DNA from: Anaerostipes hadrus ATCC 29173 = JCM 17467
GTDB lineage: Bacteria > Bacillota > Clostridia > Lachnospirales > Lachnospiraceae
Reading direction: 5' to 3'
Length of the DNA: 64,000 nucleotides
Assembly (NCBI RefSeq): GCF_030296915.1
Contig: NZ_AP028031.1
Span: 1,855,501-1,919,500, forward strand
Below the pieces are notes generated by a model, which was not told the DNA's origin, ran no database searches, and worked only from the letters and a program-made list of their open reading frames with translations. How positions within the stretch are numbered: the stretch's first letter is position 1; each line of letters starts with the position of its first letter. This document shows positions 26,993 through 36,495 of the stretch, one piece after another. Position numbers and translations under genes: made by a program.

Positions 26993-28510
26993 TTATTTGT
27001 CACCTCCTGCGATTGCTTTCATTACATTTTCCTGTGATAATTCACTTTCTTCCAATTCTCCAACTTTCTCACCATCTCGTAAGATTCCCATGTGAGTCAC
27101 GGTACGAAGCATTTCTTCTACTTCGGATGAAATAAATACAACAGACATTCCTTCATTTGCAAGTTTTACGACTAATTTCTGAATCTCTGTCTTTGTTCCA
27201 ACATCAATACCTCTGGTTGGTTCATCAAGGATCAGGAAATCTGGTTCTGTCATCAGCCATCTTCCGAGGATTACTTTCTGCTGATTACCACCACTTAATG
27301 ATTTGATCGGTGTTTCTCTGCTTGCTGTCTTAACCTGCAGCATCTTAATATACTTATCTGTCAACTCTTCCTGTTCTTTTCTGCTCATCAGTTTGAACAT
27401 TCCTCGTTTTGCCTGAAGTGCCAAGATCATGTTTTCTCTTACAGAAAGATCTGCAATGATTCCTTCTACTTTACGATCTTCCGGACAATATGCCATTCCT
27501 TTATGCATTGCATCAATTGGTGCTTTGACATCTAATTTTTCTCCTTTGACATATAATTCTCCTCCATCTGGTTTATCTGCTCCATAAATCGCTCTTACAA
27601 GTTCGGAACGTCCAGATCCTAATAATCCAGATAATCCAACAACTTCTCCTTTATGGATCTTAATGTCAAATGGTTTGATCGTTCCTTTATGATAAAGACC
27701 TTTTGCTTCGATCACAACTTCGTCGCTTTGTTTCTTTGATGATGTTCCACTTCCTTTGATGTCTGCCAGATCATCAAATTCTTTTCCCATCATTGTTGCA
27801 ACTAATTTAAATCTTGGAAGCTCTTCTGTCTTATATTCACCTACAAAATGTCCATTTCTAAGTACTGTGATCCTGTCACAGACTGCATAGACCTGTTCCA
27901 AAAAGTGTGTTACGAATACGATCGCTGTTCCGCGTTTCTTTAGCATATTCATAACCTTAAATAATTTCTCAACTTCTCCTTCATCAAGACTTGATGTTGG
28001 TTCATCAAGGATCAATACTTTTGACTGAATGTCAACTGCTCTTGCGATCGCCACCATCTGCTGAATCGCTACGGAATAGTTTTCCAATTCCTGTGTGGCA
28101 TCAATTTCTAATTCCAGATTATCAAGGATCTTCTGTGCCTGTGTATTCATCGTCTTCCAGTCGATCCTCCCCATTTTCATTGGTTCTCTTCCGATAAAGA
28201 TATTTTCTGCTACCGTTAGATTCGGACACAGGTTTACTTCCTGATAAACGGTGCTGATTCCATTGTTTCCCGCTTCTTGAGGGGATGTGTTAATAATACT
28301 TTTTCCATCCATGATGATCTCACCTGTCTCAAATTCCTCAACTCCTGTAAGAACTTTGATCAGTGTAGATTTTCCTGCACCATTTTCTCCCATTAAGGCA
28401 TGAATCTCTCCTTCTCTCAATGTAAGCTGTGCATCGGACAGTGCTTTCACTCCTGGGAATGTTTTATTAATATGTCGCATGGATAGAACTGTCTTCTTTT
28501 CATCACTCAT
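26993..28510 (-). CDS. Sugar ABC transporter ATP-binding protein (YtfR-like, two NBDs)
   Basis: This 505-residue protein has two tandem nucleotide-binding domains, as in RbsA/MglA/YtfR. The first has Walker A GENGAGKSTL near residue 40, and Walker B LILDEPTSSLD near residue 165. The second has a degenerate Walker A GLLGSGRSEL near residue 290, signature LSGGNQQKVILGRWL, and Walker B LILDEPTRGID. It energises the two downstream permeases. A 178-bp gap separates it from the binding-protein gene, allowing for a higher level of the binding protein; small inverted repeats there are weak. Confidence 0.93.
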   Translation of the reverse strand: MSDEKKTVLSMRHINKTFPGVKALSDAQLTLREGEIHALMGENGAGKSTLIKVLTGVEEFETGEIIMDGKSIINTSPQEAGNNGISTVYQEVNLCPNLTVAENIFIGREPMKMGRIDWKTMNTQAQKILDNLELEIDATQELENYSVAIQQMVAIARAVDIQSKVLILDEPTSSLDEGEVEKLFKVMNMLKKRGTAIVFVTHFLEQVYAVCDRITVLRNGHFVGEYKTEELPRFKLVATMMGKEFDDLADIKGSGTSSKKQSDEVVIEAKGLYHKGTIKPFDIKIHKGEVVGLSGLLGSGRSELVRAIYGADKPDGGELYVKGEKLDVKAPIDAMHKGMAYCPEDRKVEGIIADLSVRENMILALQAKRGMFKLMSRKEQEELTDKYIKMLQVKTASRETPIKSLSGGNQQKVILGRWLMTEPDFLILDEPTRGIDVGTKTEIQKLVVKLANEGMSVVFISSEVEEMLRTVTHMGILRDGEKVGELEESELSQENVMKAIAGGDK

Positions 28511-28688
28511 GACAATTCTCCTTTCTTTTCATGATTTTTGAGCCGATTTTAATGAAAATGCCCTGATTTTTGGCATAAAAATTACAGGATAAGTCAGATT
28601 GTCCTGACCCAGAGCCTGCAATCTTTATTTGTAGTGCGATTGTTAATAGTTACATGTGTGTACTTAAGGGGATTTTCAACAATGTTTA

Positions 28689-29693
28689 TTAATATGCACG
28701 TTTGTTAATAACTTCTTTTGTAGTATTATCTTTTGTAAATACCTGCTCATCTACATACTGGATCTTATCTACTTTTTCACCTTTCATGATCTTCTTAGCT
28801 AATTCAGCTACACGAGGTCCATGAAGTGGGTTACATTCAAATTCAGCATTGATCTCTCCAGACTGAACTTTCTTTAATGCTGCTTTGATCGCATCGAAAG
28901 AAATGATCGTTACGTCTTTACCAGGTGTTTTTCCTGCTGCTTTTAATGCATCGATTGCTCCGAATGCCATGTTATCATTCTGTGCTACTACAACATCAAT
29001 GTCTTTGTTCTGTTTTAAGAAAGATTCCATAACTTCCTGACCTTTTGCCTGTGTAAATTCTCCTGTCTGAGAAGCAATGATCTTGAAGTTTTTCTGATCT
29101 TTGATTCCTTCTTTAAATCCTTTTGTACGTCCGATTTCTGCAGAAGAACCAATCGTTCCCTGTAATACAGCGATGTTTACGTCACCTTTTTCTTTTCCCT
29201 TTTCTTTAATTAACCATTCAGCCGCTTTCACACCTTCTTTTTTGAAGTCTGATCCAACCCATGCTGTGATTAGTGAATCATCAGAAGTTTTGATCTGACG
29301 GTCAACTGTGATAACTGGAATGTCAGCTTTCTTTGCTTCTTTTAAAACTGTTTCCCAACCTGTTTCTGTTACAGGTGCGATTGCGATCACATCAACACCC
29401 TGTGTGATAAATTCTCTGACCGCTTTTGTCTGATTTTCCTGTTTCTGCTGAGCATCTGCAAATGATAATTTAAATCCGTTCTTTGCTGTTAATTCAGATT
29501 TCATAGACTTTGTATTCGCTACACGCCAATCACTCTCAGCTCCAACCTGTGAAAATCCGATGTTGATCTCTGAAGTTTCCTTCTTTGAAGAACCACTGTC
29601 TTTCTTGTTTCCTCCACCACAACCAGTAAGCATTGTTCCGATCATCATTGTTGCAAGTAAACCTGCAGCCACCTTCTTAATACTTCTTCTCAT
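28689..29693 (-). CDS. Sugar-binding lipoprotein of ABC transporter (YtfQ-like)
   Basis: This 334-residue substrate-binding protein starts with a lipoprotein signal: a basic N-terminus, a hydrophobic stretch and a lipobox LTGC with the lipidated Cys at residue 25. The mature part resembles E. coli YtfQ, visible in IGFSQVGAESDWR, FADAQQKQENQTKAVREFI and GKEVMESF-like QEVMESFLKQNKD. YtfQ binds furanose forms of galactose. Here, amid arabinose genes, an L-arabinose or other furanose is likely but not shown. A strong AAAGGAGGAAATCATA site precedes the ATG, and a promoter lies upstream. Confidence 0.9.
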   Translation of the reverse strand: MRRSIKKVAAGLLATMMIGTMLTGCGGGNKKDSGSSKKETSEINIGFSQVGAESDWRVANTKSMKSELTAKNGFKLSFADAQQKQENQTKAVREFITQGVDVIAIAPVTETGWETVLKEAKKADIPVITVDRQIKTSDDSLITAWVGSDFKKEGVKAAEWLIKEKGKEKGDVNIAVLQGTIGSSAEIGRTKGFKEGIKDQKNFKIIASQTGEFTQAKGQEVMESFLKQNKDIDVVVAQNDNMAFGAIDALKAAGKTPGKDVTIISFDAIKAALKKVQSGEINAEFECNPLHGPRVAELAKKIMKGEKVDKIQYVDEQVFTKDNTTKEVINKRAY

Positions 29694-29749
29694 TATGATT
29701 TCCTCCTTTTTCTTTTTTGATTTTTTCGTTTTCCTTAATTACAAGTTAT

Positions 29750-29777
29750 ATTTTACTTGAAATTGTATTTCTTTCAA
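29750..29777 (-). promoter_or_regulatory. Putative promoter of the sugar ABC transporter operon
   Basis: On the minus strand TTGAAA (29772-29777) and TAAAAT (29750-29755) are 16 bp apart, about 57 bp before the binding-protein ATG. A short dyad (acaagt / acttg) lies beside the -10. Confidence 0.5.
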
Positions 29778-29880
29778 TGCAATTTCTTTTGCATTTGGTG
29801 GATTATTTTATGAAATTTTTATCTTGTCTGTTTAAAGTTTGATTTTTTTTGATAATGGTTTGAATTTTTTTGATTTTTGA

Positions 29881-31347
29881 TTATTTTTTCTCTGCTTGTC
29901 TAGTCTTCGGTACAACTACGATCACCTTAGTTCCAATATCTGGTTCACTTTCAAGGATCAACCCATATTCTTCTCCATAATATAATTTAATCCGCCGATT
30001 TACATTTGCAATTCCAAACCCTGTTGTCCTGTTTACCCATATATCTTCATACATTTCTTTATTGATCTGAACTACCTGCTCAGGCTGCATACCAACTCCA
30101 TTATCTTCAACGATCAGGAATATATTATTTTCATCATCTACACTGGAAATCTTTATCATTCCTTTTTCTCTTTGTTTTTTCAATCCATGATATAATGCAT
30201 TTTCTACTAATGGCTGTAAAGTGATCTTTACAATATCATTTTTCTTGATCTCATCTGGGACATCAATAGAATATTCCATAATATCCCCGTATCTTAATTG
30301 TTGTATCTTTAAATAATTTTCAACATGCTCTAATTCTTCCCTAATCGTTATCTTATCTTCTCCGTGACTTAAACTTGTACGGAAAAAGCCAGACAAGGCA
30401 GCTACCATTTCTACCACTTTGTCATCCTGATGATCAATGGCAAGCCACATGATCGTGTCCAATGTATTATAAAGGAAATGTGGATTAATCTGCTCTTGTA
30501 GTAACTGCAGCTCTTTTTTTCGAAGATTTTGTTGTTCTACTTTTACATCTTCGATCAATCTCTCTACCTTTTGTGCCATATGTTCGAAATTATTTGTTAA
30601 GATCTGCAGCTCTTCTGTTGTATTTTGAGGTCCATGTACATCAAAATTTCCCTGCGCCACTTCCTTTGTCATCTCACATAACTGTCTGACTGGATAACTA
30701 ATGCTTTGCGAAATCAATTTCGATAATTTCCATGTTATCAGAGACAAAAACAGTACAGCGATCAATGTGATCGTGATCGTATGCATGATTTCTTTTTCCA
30801 GTTTTACACGCATACTCTCCATATTCCCAATCTCATAGTAAATGTATTCGGATACTTTTTCTTTAATGATCTCTGTAAATACATTCACATTTAATCTTAA
30901 TCTCTGATTATTTTCCATATAATCGTTTTTTAGATCTGAGTGTTCAATTTCTTCAATGGAAATCTTCAGATTATCCAACAGTTTTCCTATCTGTCTCGTT
31001 CTTAATTTACTTTCATCTGTTACAGCATTTTTATTCAGTTCCTTTACCAGCTCCTTCGCTTCCTTAATCTCCTCATATGGTTTCATCGCATCAAAACTCT
31101 CTGCACCGATAACAATACGATACATTTTATAATCCATATCTTCTGAAAATGAGAAATTAAACTTGCTAGCTACTGATACGTTTTTTACCGCCTCATTATA
31201 ACTTTCATTAAAATTTATCATGATAACAAGAAGCGTGATAATCCCCACTAACGCAGGAATTATCACGACCATCCTTAACCATTTTAGTTTTTTTTCTATT
31301 GAGAACTTCCGAAATCGAGCAATAAATTCTCTCACATATTTTTTCAT
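29881..31347 (-). CDS. Sensor histidine kinase, YesM/LytS-type
   Basis: This 488-residue membrane sensor kinase has a transmembrane helix near residues 25-47, an extracellular sensor region, and a second helix near residues 188-207. A HAMP linker follows, then the 5TM/YesM-type His_kinase domain with the phosphoacceptor in EQINPHFLYNTLDTIMWLA near residue 290. The C-terminal HATPase domain has NALYHGLKKQ and DNGVGM motifs. It overlaps the response regulator gene in TAATG. YesM-YesN pairs typically sense carbohydrates and control adjacent sugar transport operons, here probably the transporter downstream. Confidence 0.92.
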   Translation of the reverse strand: MKKYVREFIARFRKFSIEKKLKWLRMVVIIPALVGIITLLVIMINFNESYNEAVKNVSVASKFNFSFSEDMDYKMYRIVIGAESFDAMKPYEEIKEAKELVKELNKNAVTDESKLRTRQIGKLLDNLKISIEEIEHSDLKNDYMENNQRLRLNVNVFTEIIKEKVSEYIYYEIGNMESMRVKLEKEIMHTITITLIAVLFLSLITWKLSKLISQSISYPVRQLCEMTKEVAQGNFDVHGPQNTTEELQILTNNFEHMAQKVERLIEDVKVEQQNLRKKELQLLQEQINPHFLYNTLDTIMWLAIDHQDDKVVEMVAALSGFFRTSLSHGEDKITIREELEHVENYLKIQQLRYGDIMEYSIDVPDEIKKNDIVKITLQPLVENALYHGLKKQREKGMIKISSVDDENNIFLIVEDNGVGMQPEQVVQINKEMYEDIWVNRTTGFGIANVNRRIKLYYGEEYGLILESEPDIGTKVIVVVPKTRQAEKK

Positions 31348-32966
31348 TACATCCTCCTTGATCTATATTCACTCGGAGTACATCCTTGCGTTTTTTTAAA
31401 CAGGTAGCTAAAGTAATGTGGATCCTTATATCCCACTTCATAGCTGATCTGTGATGCCTTCATATCTGTAAAACAAAGCATTTCTTTTGCTTTATCCATT
31501 CTGACTGATGTCAAAAATTCCACAAAAGATTTCCCTGTTTCTTGTTTAAACGTTGTACTAAAATGACTGCTGCTTAATCCAACCTGATCTGCAACATCAC
31601 TCAACGATAATGTTTCTTCTTGATAATTTTTCACAATAAATTCTTTTGCCTCCGTTATCAATGAAGAATGTTTCTTCCCTAATCTTTCATTTCGCATTCT
31701 GATCGCTTGTATGATAAGTTCTTCGATATACTCCGCTGCTTTCTCTCCTGTTGAAACTGCAGCGATCTGTTGTTTGTAATCCTTAAACGTGCGATCGATA
31801 TTTGCTTTCTCAACTCCCATTTTCTCAACGAATTTCATAACACCTACCTGTATATTGATCAGCATATACTGACAAAACATAAAGGAATCCATATTAGATT
31901 TTCCTAATGTCTTGGTATAATCCTCTACAAATAAATGTACAGCTTCTTCTTTTCCATTTTTCAAAAACTCTTCCAGCGATTCTGAATTTACTTTGGTAAA
32001 ATCTACTTGCTGCAGATCTTCTGCTCTTTCTATCTTTTCATTATCTAATTTATCAAAAAACACCGCTTCATTCCCAGAAGACTGATACTGGTATGCAAAA
32101 GCCTTGCTTGCACTGTCGTAAGATTCCGAAAGGTTATGTAATCGTTCCACTGCATGTCCAATCCCTGCAAACCATTGTAGTTCTTTCTCTTTTTTCATAC
32201 GCTTTGTCAATGCTGCAACATAATCTTTTGCCACTTGTATGGTTTCCTCTGTATTCTGTGCCTTGATCATTAAAACATAGCCCTCTGTTACACGGTGAAA
32301 AACAATCATATTTTCAAACTGGCTGCTTACTTCTTCTACGATCGTATCTTCTTTGGTACGAAGATCATATACTGCCTCTGTATCATTCTCATTCTTTGAA
32401 AATATTTTAAATAACATAAAATTGTATGCCGGTGCCATAAGATCTATTCCAAGTTCATTCCCTTGTTCCATTAATTTAGATACAGATATCTTTCCACGGA
32501 TCAGATTCCCGAAAAATTGATATCTCATATTTTTCATTTGTGTTTTTATATTTTTTTGTAATTTTTTTATATCTTCTTCCTGTCTTTTTTTCTTATCAAG
32601 CTTTTGTTTTACTTTATTTAGTGCTTCTAATAACTGCTCACCAGTTACTGGTTTGGTCAGATAATCTGTTACACCGATCTTGATCGCTTCTTTTGCATAG
32701 TCAAACTCCCCATATCCAGAAAGTATGATGATCTGTATTTTGGGCATTTTTTTCTTTAAGATATCACTTAATTCAAGTCCATCCATAAATGGCATCTTGA
32801 TATCTGTGATCACGATATCTGGATGTAGTTTTTCGATCATTGGAAGAGCCATCTCACCATCTGGTGCTTCTCCCGCAAATTCAAAACCATTTTCTTCCCA
32901 TTTTACGTTATTCTTTATACTCTTACGAATGATCTTTTCATCTTCTACTAAAAATACTTTGATCAT
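31347..32966 (-). CDS. Response regulator, YesN/AraC-type
   Basis: This 539-residue regulator has an N-terminal receiver domain. The phosphoacceptor Asp lies in DIVITDIKMPFMDG near residue 55, with an upstream FLVEDEKIIRKS motif. A long middle region of about 280 residues follows. The C-terminal AraC-type DNA-binding domain has two helix-turn-helix motifs, in LSLSDVADQVGLSSSHFSTTF and ISYEVGYKDPHYFSYLFKK. It is the partner of the overlapping YesM-type kinase. It likely activates the YtfQ-like transporter operon and possibly the ara genes on the same strand. Confidence 0.93.
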   Translation of the reverse strand: MIKVFLVEDEKIIRKSIKNNVKWEENGFEFAGEAPDGEMALPMIEKLHPDIVITDIKMPFMDGLELSDILKKKMPKIQIIILSGYGEFDYAKEAIKIGVTDYLTKPVTGEQLLEALNKVKQKLDKKKRQEEDIKKLQKNIKTQMKNMRYQFFGNLIRGKISVSKLMEQGNELGIDLMAPAYNFMLFKIFSKNENDTEAVYDLRTKEDTIVEEVSSQFENMIVFHRVTEGYVLMIKAQNTEETIQVAKDYVAALTKRMKKEKELQWFAGIGHAVERLHNLSESYDSASKAFAYQYQSSGNEAVFFDKLDNEKIERAEDLQQVDFTKVNSESLEEFLKNGKEEAVHLFVEDYTKTLGKSNMDSFMFCQYMLINIQVGVMKFVEKMGVEKANIDRTFKDYKQQIAAVSTGEKAAEYIEELIIQAIRMRNERLGKKHSSLITEAKEFIVKNYQEETLSLSDVADQVGLSSSHFSTTFKQETGKSFVEFLTSVRMDKAKEMLCFTDMKASQISYEVGYKDPHYFSYLFKKTQGCTPSEYRSRRM

Positions 32967-33030
32967 ATTACCTTCCTCTTTTCTAAAATATTATTATACT
33001 CTCTTATAGAATTATATTCCAGAAATAAAC

Positions 33031-33087
33031 AAGAATATATCCATACAAATAAAAAGGGGAAGGGGATATTGTATGGATATGATTCTT
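33031..33087. terminator. Long hairpin between the second mutarotase and the two-component genes
   Basis: Bases 33031-33048 pair with 33069-33087 with one bulge, giving an 18-bp stem. T-rich sequence follows on the plus strand, and a less clear T-rich stretch follows on the minus strand. It most likely ends the araR-araA-araB-araD-mutarotase transcript. Confidence 0.6.
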
Positions 33088-33108
33088 ATTTTTTAATTTC
33101 AATCTATA

Positions 33109-34125
33109 TTATTCTGTTTCAAATCGGTATGTTGTCACTGCTTCATACTCTTCGCCTTTTCTTAAAATAACTCTTGGCTTTTTCTCTATATTCATAGAAT
33201 TAGGCAAGAATTGTGGTTCTAATGCAACACCATCTCTGTTCTCATATGGTTTTCCAAATTTACCATCACTTCCTCCTGCCAGAAAGTTTCCTGCATATAA
33301 CTGCATGCATGGAAGTGTTGTTGTGATCGTTAATTTTCGTCCACTTTCTTTATCATATAAGACTGCCTGATCTTTCTCATCCTTTAACATAAAACAATGA
33401 TCATAGCCTCCAACGAATCTCAACTGTTCATCATCATCATGAATCCGTTCTCCAATCTCATGAAAACTTTTAAAATCAAATGGTGTATTCTCTACATCCA
33501 AAAACTCACCTGTTGGAAGACCATTCTCATCTGCATATGCAATCTGATCTGATTTGATCATCAATTGATGATCATAGATCTTACTGTCTTTTGCTGAAAG
33601 ATTAAAATAGGAATGATTGGCTATATTGATCAGTGTGTCTTGATCTGTCATTGCTTCATATTCCATCTTTAATTCATTTCCAGATAGACGATATACTATC
33701 TTTAAACAAAGACTTCCTGGAAATCCTTCTTCCATATCTGGAGAAAGATAGATAAAACGGATTCCATCTTCTAAAATCTCATAGTTAAAAATCTTCTGAT
33801 TAAATCCATTTATACCACCATGAAGCGTATTCGGTCCAGAATTTACTGCAAGTTTATAGGTCTTTCCATTCAACTGAAACTCTCCATTTGCAATTCTGTT
33901 TGCAACACGTCCGATGATACATCCTAAAAATTTATCATCTTTATGACAATCTTCCACATCTTGATATCCAAGAACGACATCTCCATAATTCCCATCTCTG
34001 TCTTTTGTGAACACAGATAAAATATGACAACCAAGGTTACTCGTGATCACTTTTATCTCATCATTTTGTAATTCAAATAAGCAGACTCCATTTTGTCTTT
34101 TTTCGATCATTTTTACTTTCATCAT
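33109..34125 (-). CDS. Aldose 1-epimerase, paralogue in the arabinose cluster
   Basis: This 338-residue mutarotase is a close paralogue of the galactose-operon GalM at 18408-19427; aligned by eye, about three quarters of residues agree along the whole length. The same catalytic segments are seen (NHSYFNLS and LEPQFLPNSMN). It lies 53 bp after araD, so its likely job is anomer interconversion of arabinose or another pentose, but substrate range overlapping with galactose is possible. The gal and ara copies differ most around residues 60-70 and 190-215. Confidence 0.9.
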   Translation of the reverse strand: MMKVKMIEKRQNGVCLFELQNDEIKVITSNLGCHILSVFTKDRDGNYGDVVLGYQDVEDCHKDDKFLGCIIGRVANRIANGEFQLNGKTYKLAVNSGPNTLHGGINGFNQKIFNYEILEDGIRFIYLSPDMEEGFPGSLCLKIVYRLSGNELKMEYEAMTDQDTLINIANHSYFNLSAKDSKIYDHQLMIKSDQIAYADENGLPTGEFLDVENTPFDFKSFHEIGERIHDDDEQLRFVGGYDHCFMLKDEKDQAVLYDKESGRKLTITTTLPCMQLYAGNFLAGGSDGKFGKPYENRDGVALEPQFLPNSMNIEKKPRVILRKGEEYEAVTTYRFETE

Positions 34126-34178
34126 TTTACAACACTTTCTTTTAAATTTTATCTGATATCTTTATTGATCCATTTTCA

Positions 34179-34871
34179 TTATTTGCCTTGGCCATAGTAA
34201 GCATTTGCCCCATGTTTTCTGAAGAAATGTTTATCCTGCAGATATTGTGGTGCTGGCTTTGCTTCTGGATTTAAATGCTCGCAACGGTATGCCATCTTTG
34301 CGACTTCTTCTAAGACAACGGCATTATGAACTGCCTCGGCTGCATCAGCTCCCCATGTAAATGGTCCATGATTTGTACAAAGCACTCCTGGAACATAAAC
34401 TGGATTCTTATCTTTAAATGTCTCAATGATCACCAATCCTGTATTCTTCTCATAGGCTTCTTCAATTTCTTCTTTTGTGAGGCTTCTTGCACATGGAATT
34501 TCTCCATAGAAGTAATCTGCATGTGTTGTTCCATAGCATGGAATACTTCTCCCCGCCTGTGCCCATGATGTTGCCCATGGGGAATGTGTATGTACAATTC
34601 CTCCTAAATCTTCGAATGCTTTATATAATTCAATATGCGTTGGTGTATCAGAAGATGGATTTAAATCTCCTTCCACTCTGTTTCCATCAAGATCCATGAC
34701 AACCATATCTTCTGGAGAAAGTTTATCATAATCCACACCACTTGGTTTAATAACAAATAAACCACTTTCTCTATCAATTCCACTGACATTTCCCCATGTA
34801 TATGTGATCAGACCTCTTTTAGGAAGTTCCATATTTGCTTCATAGACTTCTTTTTTTAATTGTTCTAACAT
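34179..34871 (-). CDS. araD: L-ribulose-5-phosphate 4-epimerase
   Basis: AraD converts L-ribulose-5-phosphate to D-xylulose-5-phosphate, which enters the pentose phosphate pathway. It is a class II aldolase-fold enzyme. The zinc ligands are visible in [18 protein letters not shown] near residue 90 and TTHADYF near 120, with a further His in [14 protein letters not shown] near residue 165. At 230 residues it is full length. It follows araB by 14 bp. Confidence 0.96.
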   Translation of the reverse strand: MLEQLKKEVYEANMELPKRGLITYTWGNVSGIDRESGLFVIKPSGVDYDKLSPEDMVVMDLDGNRVEGDLNPSSDTPTHIELYKAFEDLGGIVHTHSPWATSWAQAGRSIPCYGTTHADYFYGEIPCARSLTKEEIEEAYEKNTGLVIIETFKDKNPVYVPGVLCTNHGPFTWGADAAEAVHNAVVLEEVAKMAYRCEHLNPEAKPAPQYLQDKHFFRKHGANAYYGQGK

Positions 34872-34885
34872 TTTTCGTCTCCTTT

Positions 34886-36478
34886 TTACATGACATCAAT
34901 TGCAACTCGTTCAAGTGCAAGACCTTTTTGATATTGTTTGATAAATTCATCAAAGCCTTCCACATCTTTTTCATCTGGAGCGATCGTTGTACCTTCTTCC
35001 CCTGCAAATACTTTGTCAGAAAGATAGGTATCAAGCGTCTCATCTTCTGCTTTATCCAGCATATAGGCTGCAAGGATCGCCATTCCCCATGCACCACCTT
35101 CTCCAGCTGTTTTCATAACTGATACTGGTGCATTCACAGCCGCTGCCATGATCTTTTGTCCAACACCTTCTGTTTTGAATAATCCACCATGTCCCAGCAT
35201 TTTATCAACTTTGACATCTTCTTCTTTCATCAAGATATCAAGCCCCGTCTTCAAAGCTCCAAGTGCTGTGTATAGATGAACTCTCATAAAGTTTGCAAGA
35301 TTAAAATTACTATCTGGTTTTCTTACAAATAATGGCCTTCCTTCTTCAAATCCTGTGATATGTTCTCCTGAGAAATAGTTGTATGCAAGTAATCCACCAC
35401 AATCCTTGTCACCTTCTAATGCTTTATTGTAAAGAGTTCCATAAAGCTGATCCATATCTACATCTTCCACACCAAAGTTCTGTGCAAATTCTTTAAATAA
35501 GTTGACCCATGCATTCAGATCTGATGTACAGTTATTACAATGTACCATACCCACAAGATCACCTGATGGCGTTGTGACAAGATCGATCTCATCATAAACT
35601 TTCTTTAATTCTTTCTCTAAAACGATCATTGCAAAAACACTTGTTCCTGCAGATACATTTCCTGTTTTTCTTGTCACGCTGTTTGTCGCAACCATTCCAG
35701 TTCCTGCATCTCCTTCTGGAGGACATAAAGGAATTCCAGCTTCCAGATTACCAGATGGATCTAATAATTTTGCTCCTTCTTCGCTTAAGATACCCGCTTT
35801 ATCTCCAGCTATTAAAACTTTTGGTAAGATATTTTCTAATTTCCATCCAAATTTTTTATCTTTGATCAGGTTGTCAAATGTCTTGATCATCGTCTGGTTA
35901 TAATCTTTTGTTTCAATATCGATTGGGAACATTCCAGACGCTTCTCCAACACCGAGCACCTTTTCACCTGTTAATTTCCAATGGACATATCCTGCCAGTG
36001 TTGTCAGATAATCAATATCTTTTACATGTTCTTCTTCTTTTAAAATTGCCTGATACAGATGTGCGATACTCCATCTTTGAGGAATGTGATAAGAAAATGC
36101 TTCCGTTAATTTCTCAGAAGCTTCTTCTGTCATTGTATTTCTCCATGTTCGGAATGGCACTAACAATTCTCCATCTTTATCAAATGCCATATATCCATGC
36201 ATCATCGCACTAAATCCGATACTTCCAACCTTAGTTAGTGTAATATCATATTTTTCTTTCACGTCGTTTACCAAGTTTTGGTAACTGTCTTGTAGTCCAC
36301 TCCAGATGTCTTCTAATGTATAAGTCCATATATTATTCTCCAGACGATTTTCCCAGTCATGGCTTCCGGATGCGATCGGATGATGATCTTTGTCGATCAG
36401 TACAACTTTGATCCTTGTTGATCCAAATTCGATTCCCAATGCTGTTTTTCCATCTGCGATCATTTGCTTTGTTTCCAT
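34886..36478 (-). CDS. araB: Ribulokinase (FGGY family)
   Basis: AraB phosphorylates L-ribulose with ATP. The FGGY N-terminal domain begins [15 protein letters not shown] near residue 14; a central [13 protein letters not shown] segment and a C-terminal [13 protein letters not shown] motif in the ATP-binding half are typical. The 530 residues match the longer FGGY-type ribulokinases of Firmicutes. The gene lies between araA and araD, with gaps of 17 and 14 bp, in the araR-araA-araB-araD order. Confidence 0.93.
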   Translation of the reverse strand: METKQMIADGKTALGIEFGSTRIKVVLIDKDHHPIASGSHDWENRLENNIWTYTLEDIWSGLQDSYQNLVNDVKEKYDITLTKVGSIGFSAMMHGYMAFDKDGELLVPFRTWRNTMTEEASEKLTEAFSYHIPQRWSIAHLYQAILKEEEHVKDIDYLTTLAGYVHWKLTGEKVLGVGEASGMFPIDIETKDYNQTMIKTFDNLIKDKKFGWKLENILPKVLIAGDKAGILSEEGAKLLDPSGNLEAGIPLCPPEGDAGTGMVATNSVTRKTGNVSAGTSVFAMIVLEKELKKVYDEIDLVTTPSGDLVGMVHCNNCTSDLNAWVNLFKEFAQNFGVEDVDMDQLYGTLYNKALEGDKDCGGLLAYNYFSGEHITGFEEGRPLFVRKPDSNFNLANFMRVHLYTALGALKTGLDILMKEEDVKVDKMLGHGGLFKTEGVGQKIMAAAVNAPVSVMKTAGEGGAWGMAILAAYMLDKAEDETLDTYLSDKVFAGEEGTTIAPDEKDVEGFDEFIKQYQKGLALERVAIDVM

Positions 36479-36495
36479 GATACTACCTCCATTTT

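Noticed and set aside
28511..28688. Small inverted repeats between the binding-protein and ATPase genes
   Set aside because: The stems are only about five base pairs with no T run, too weak to call an attenuator.
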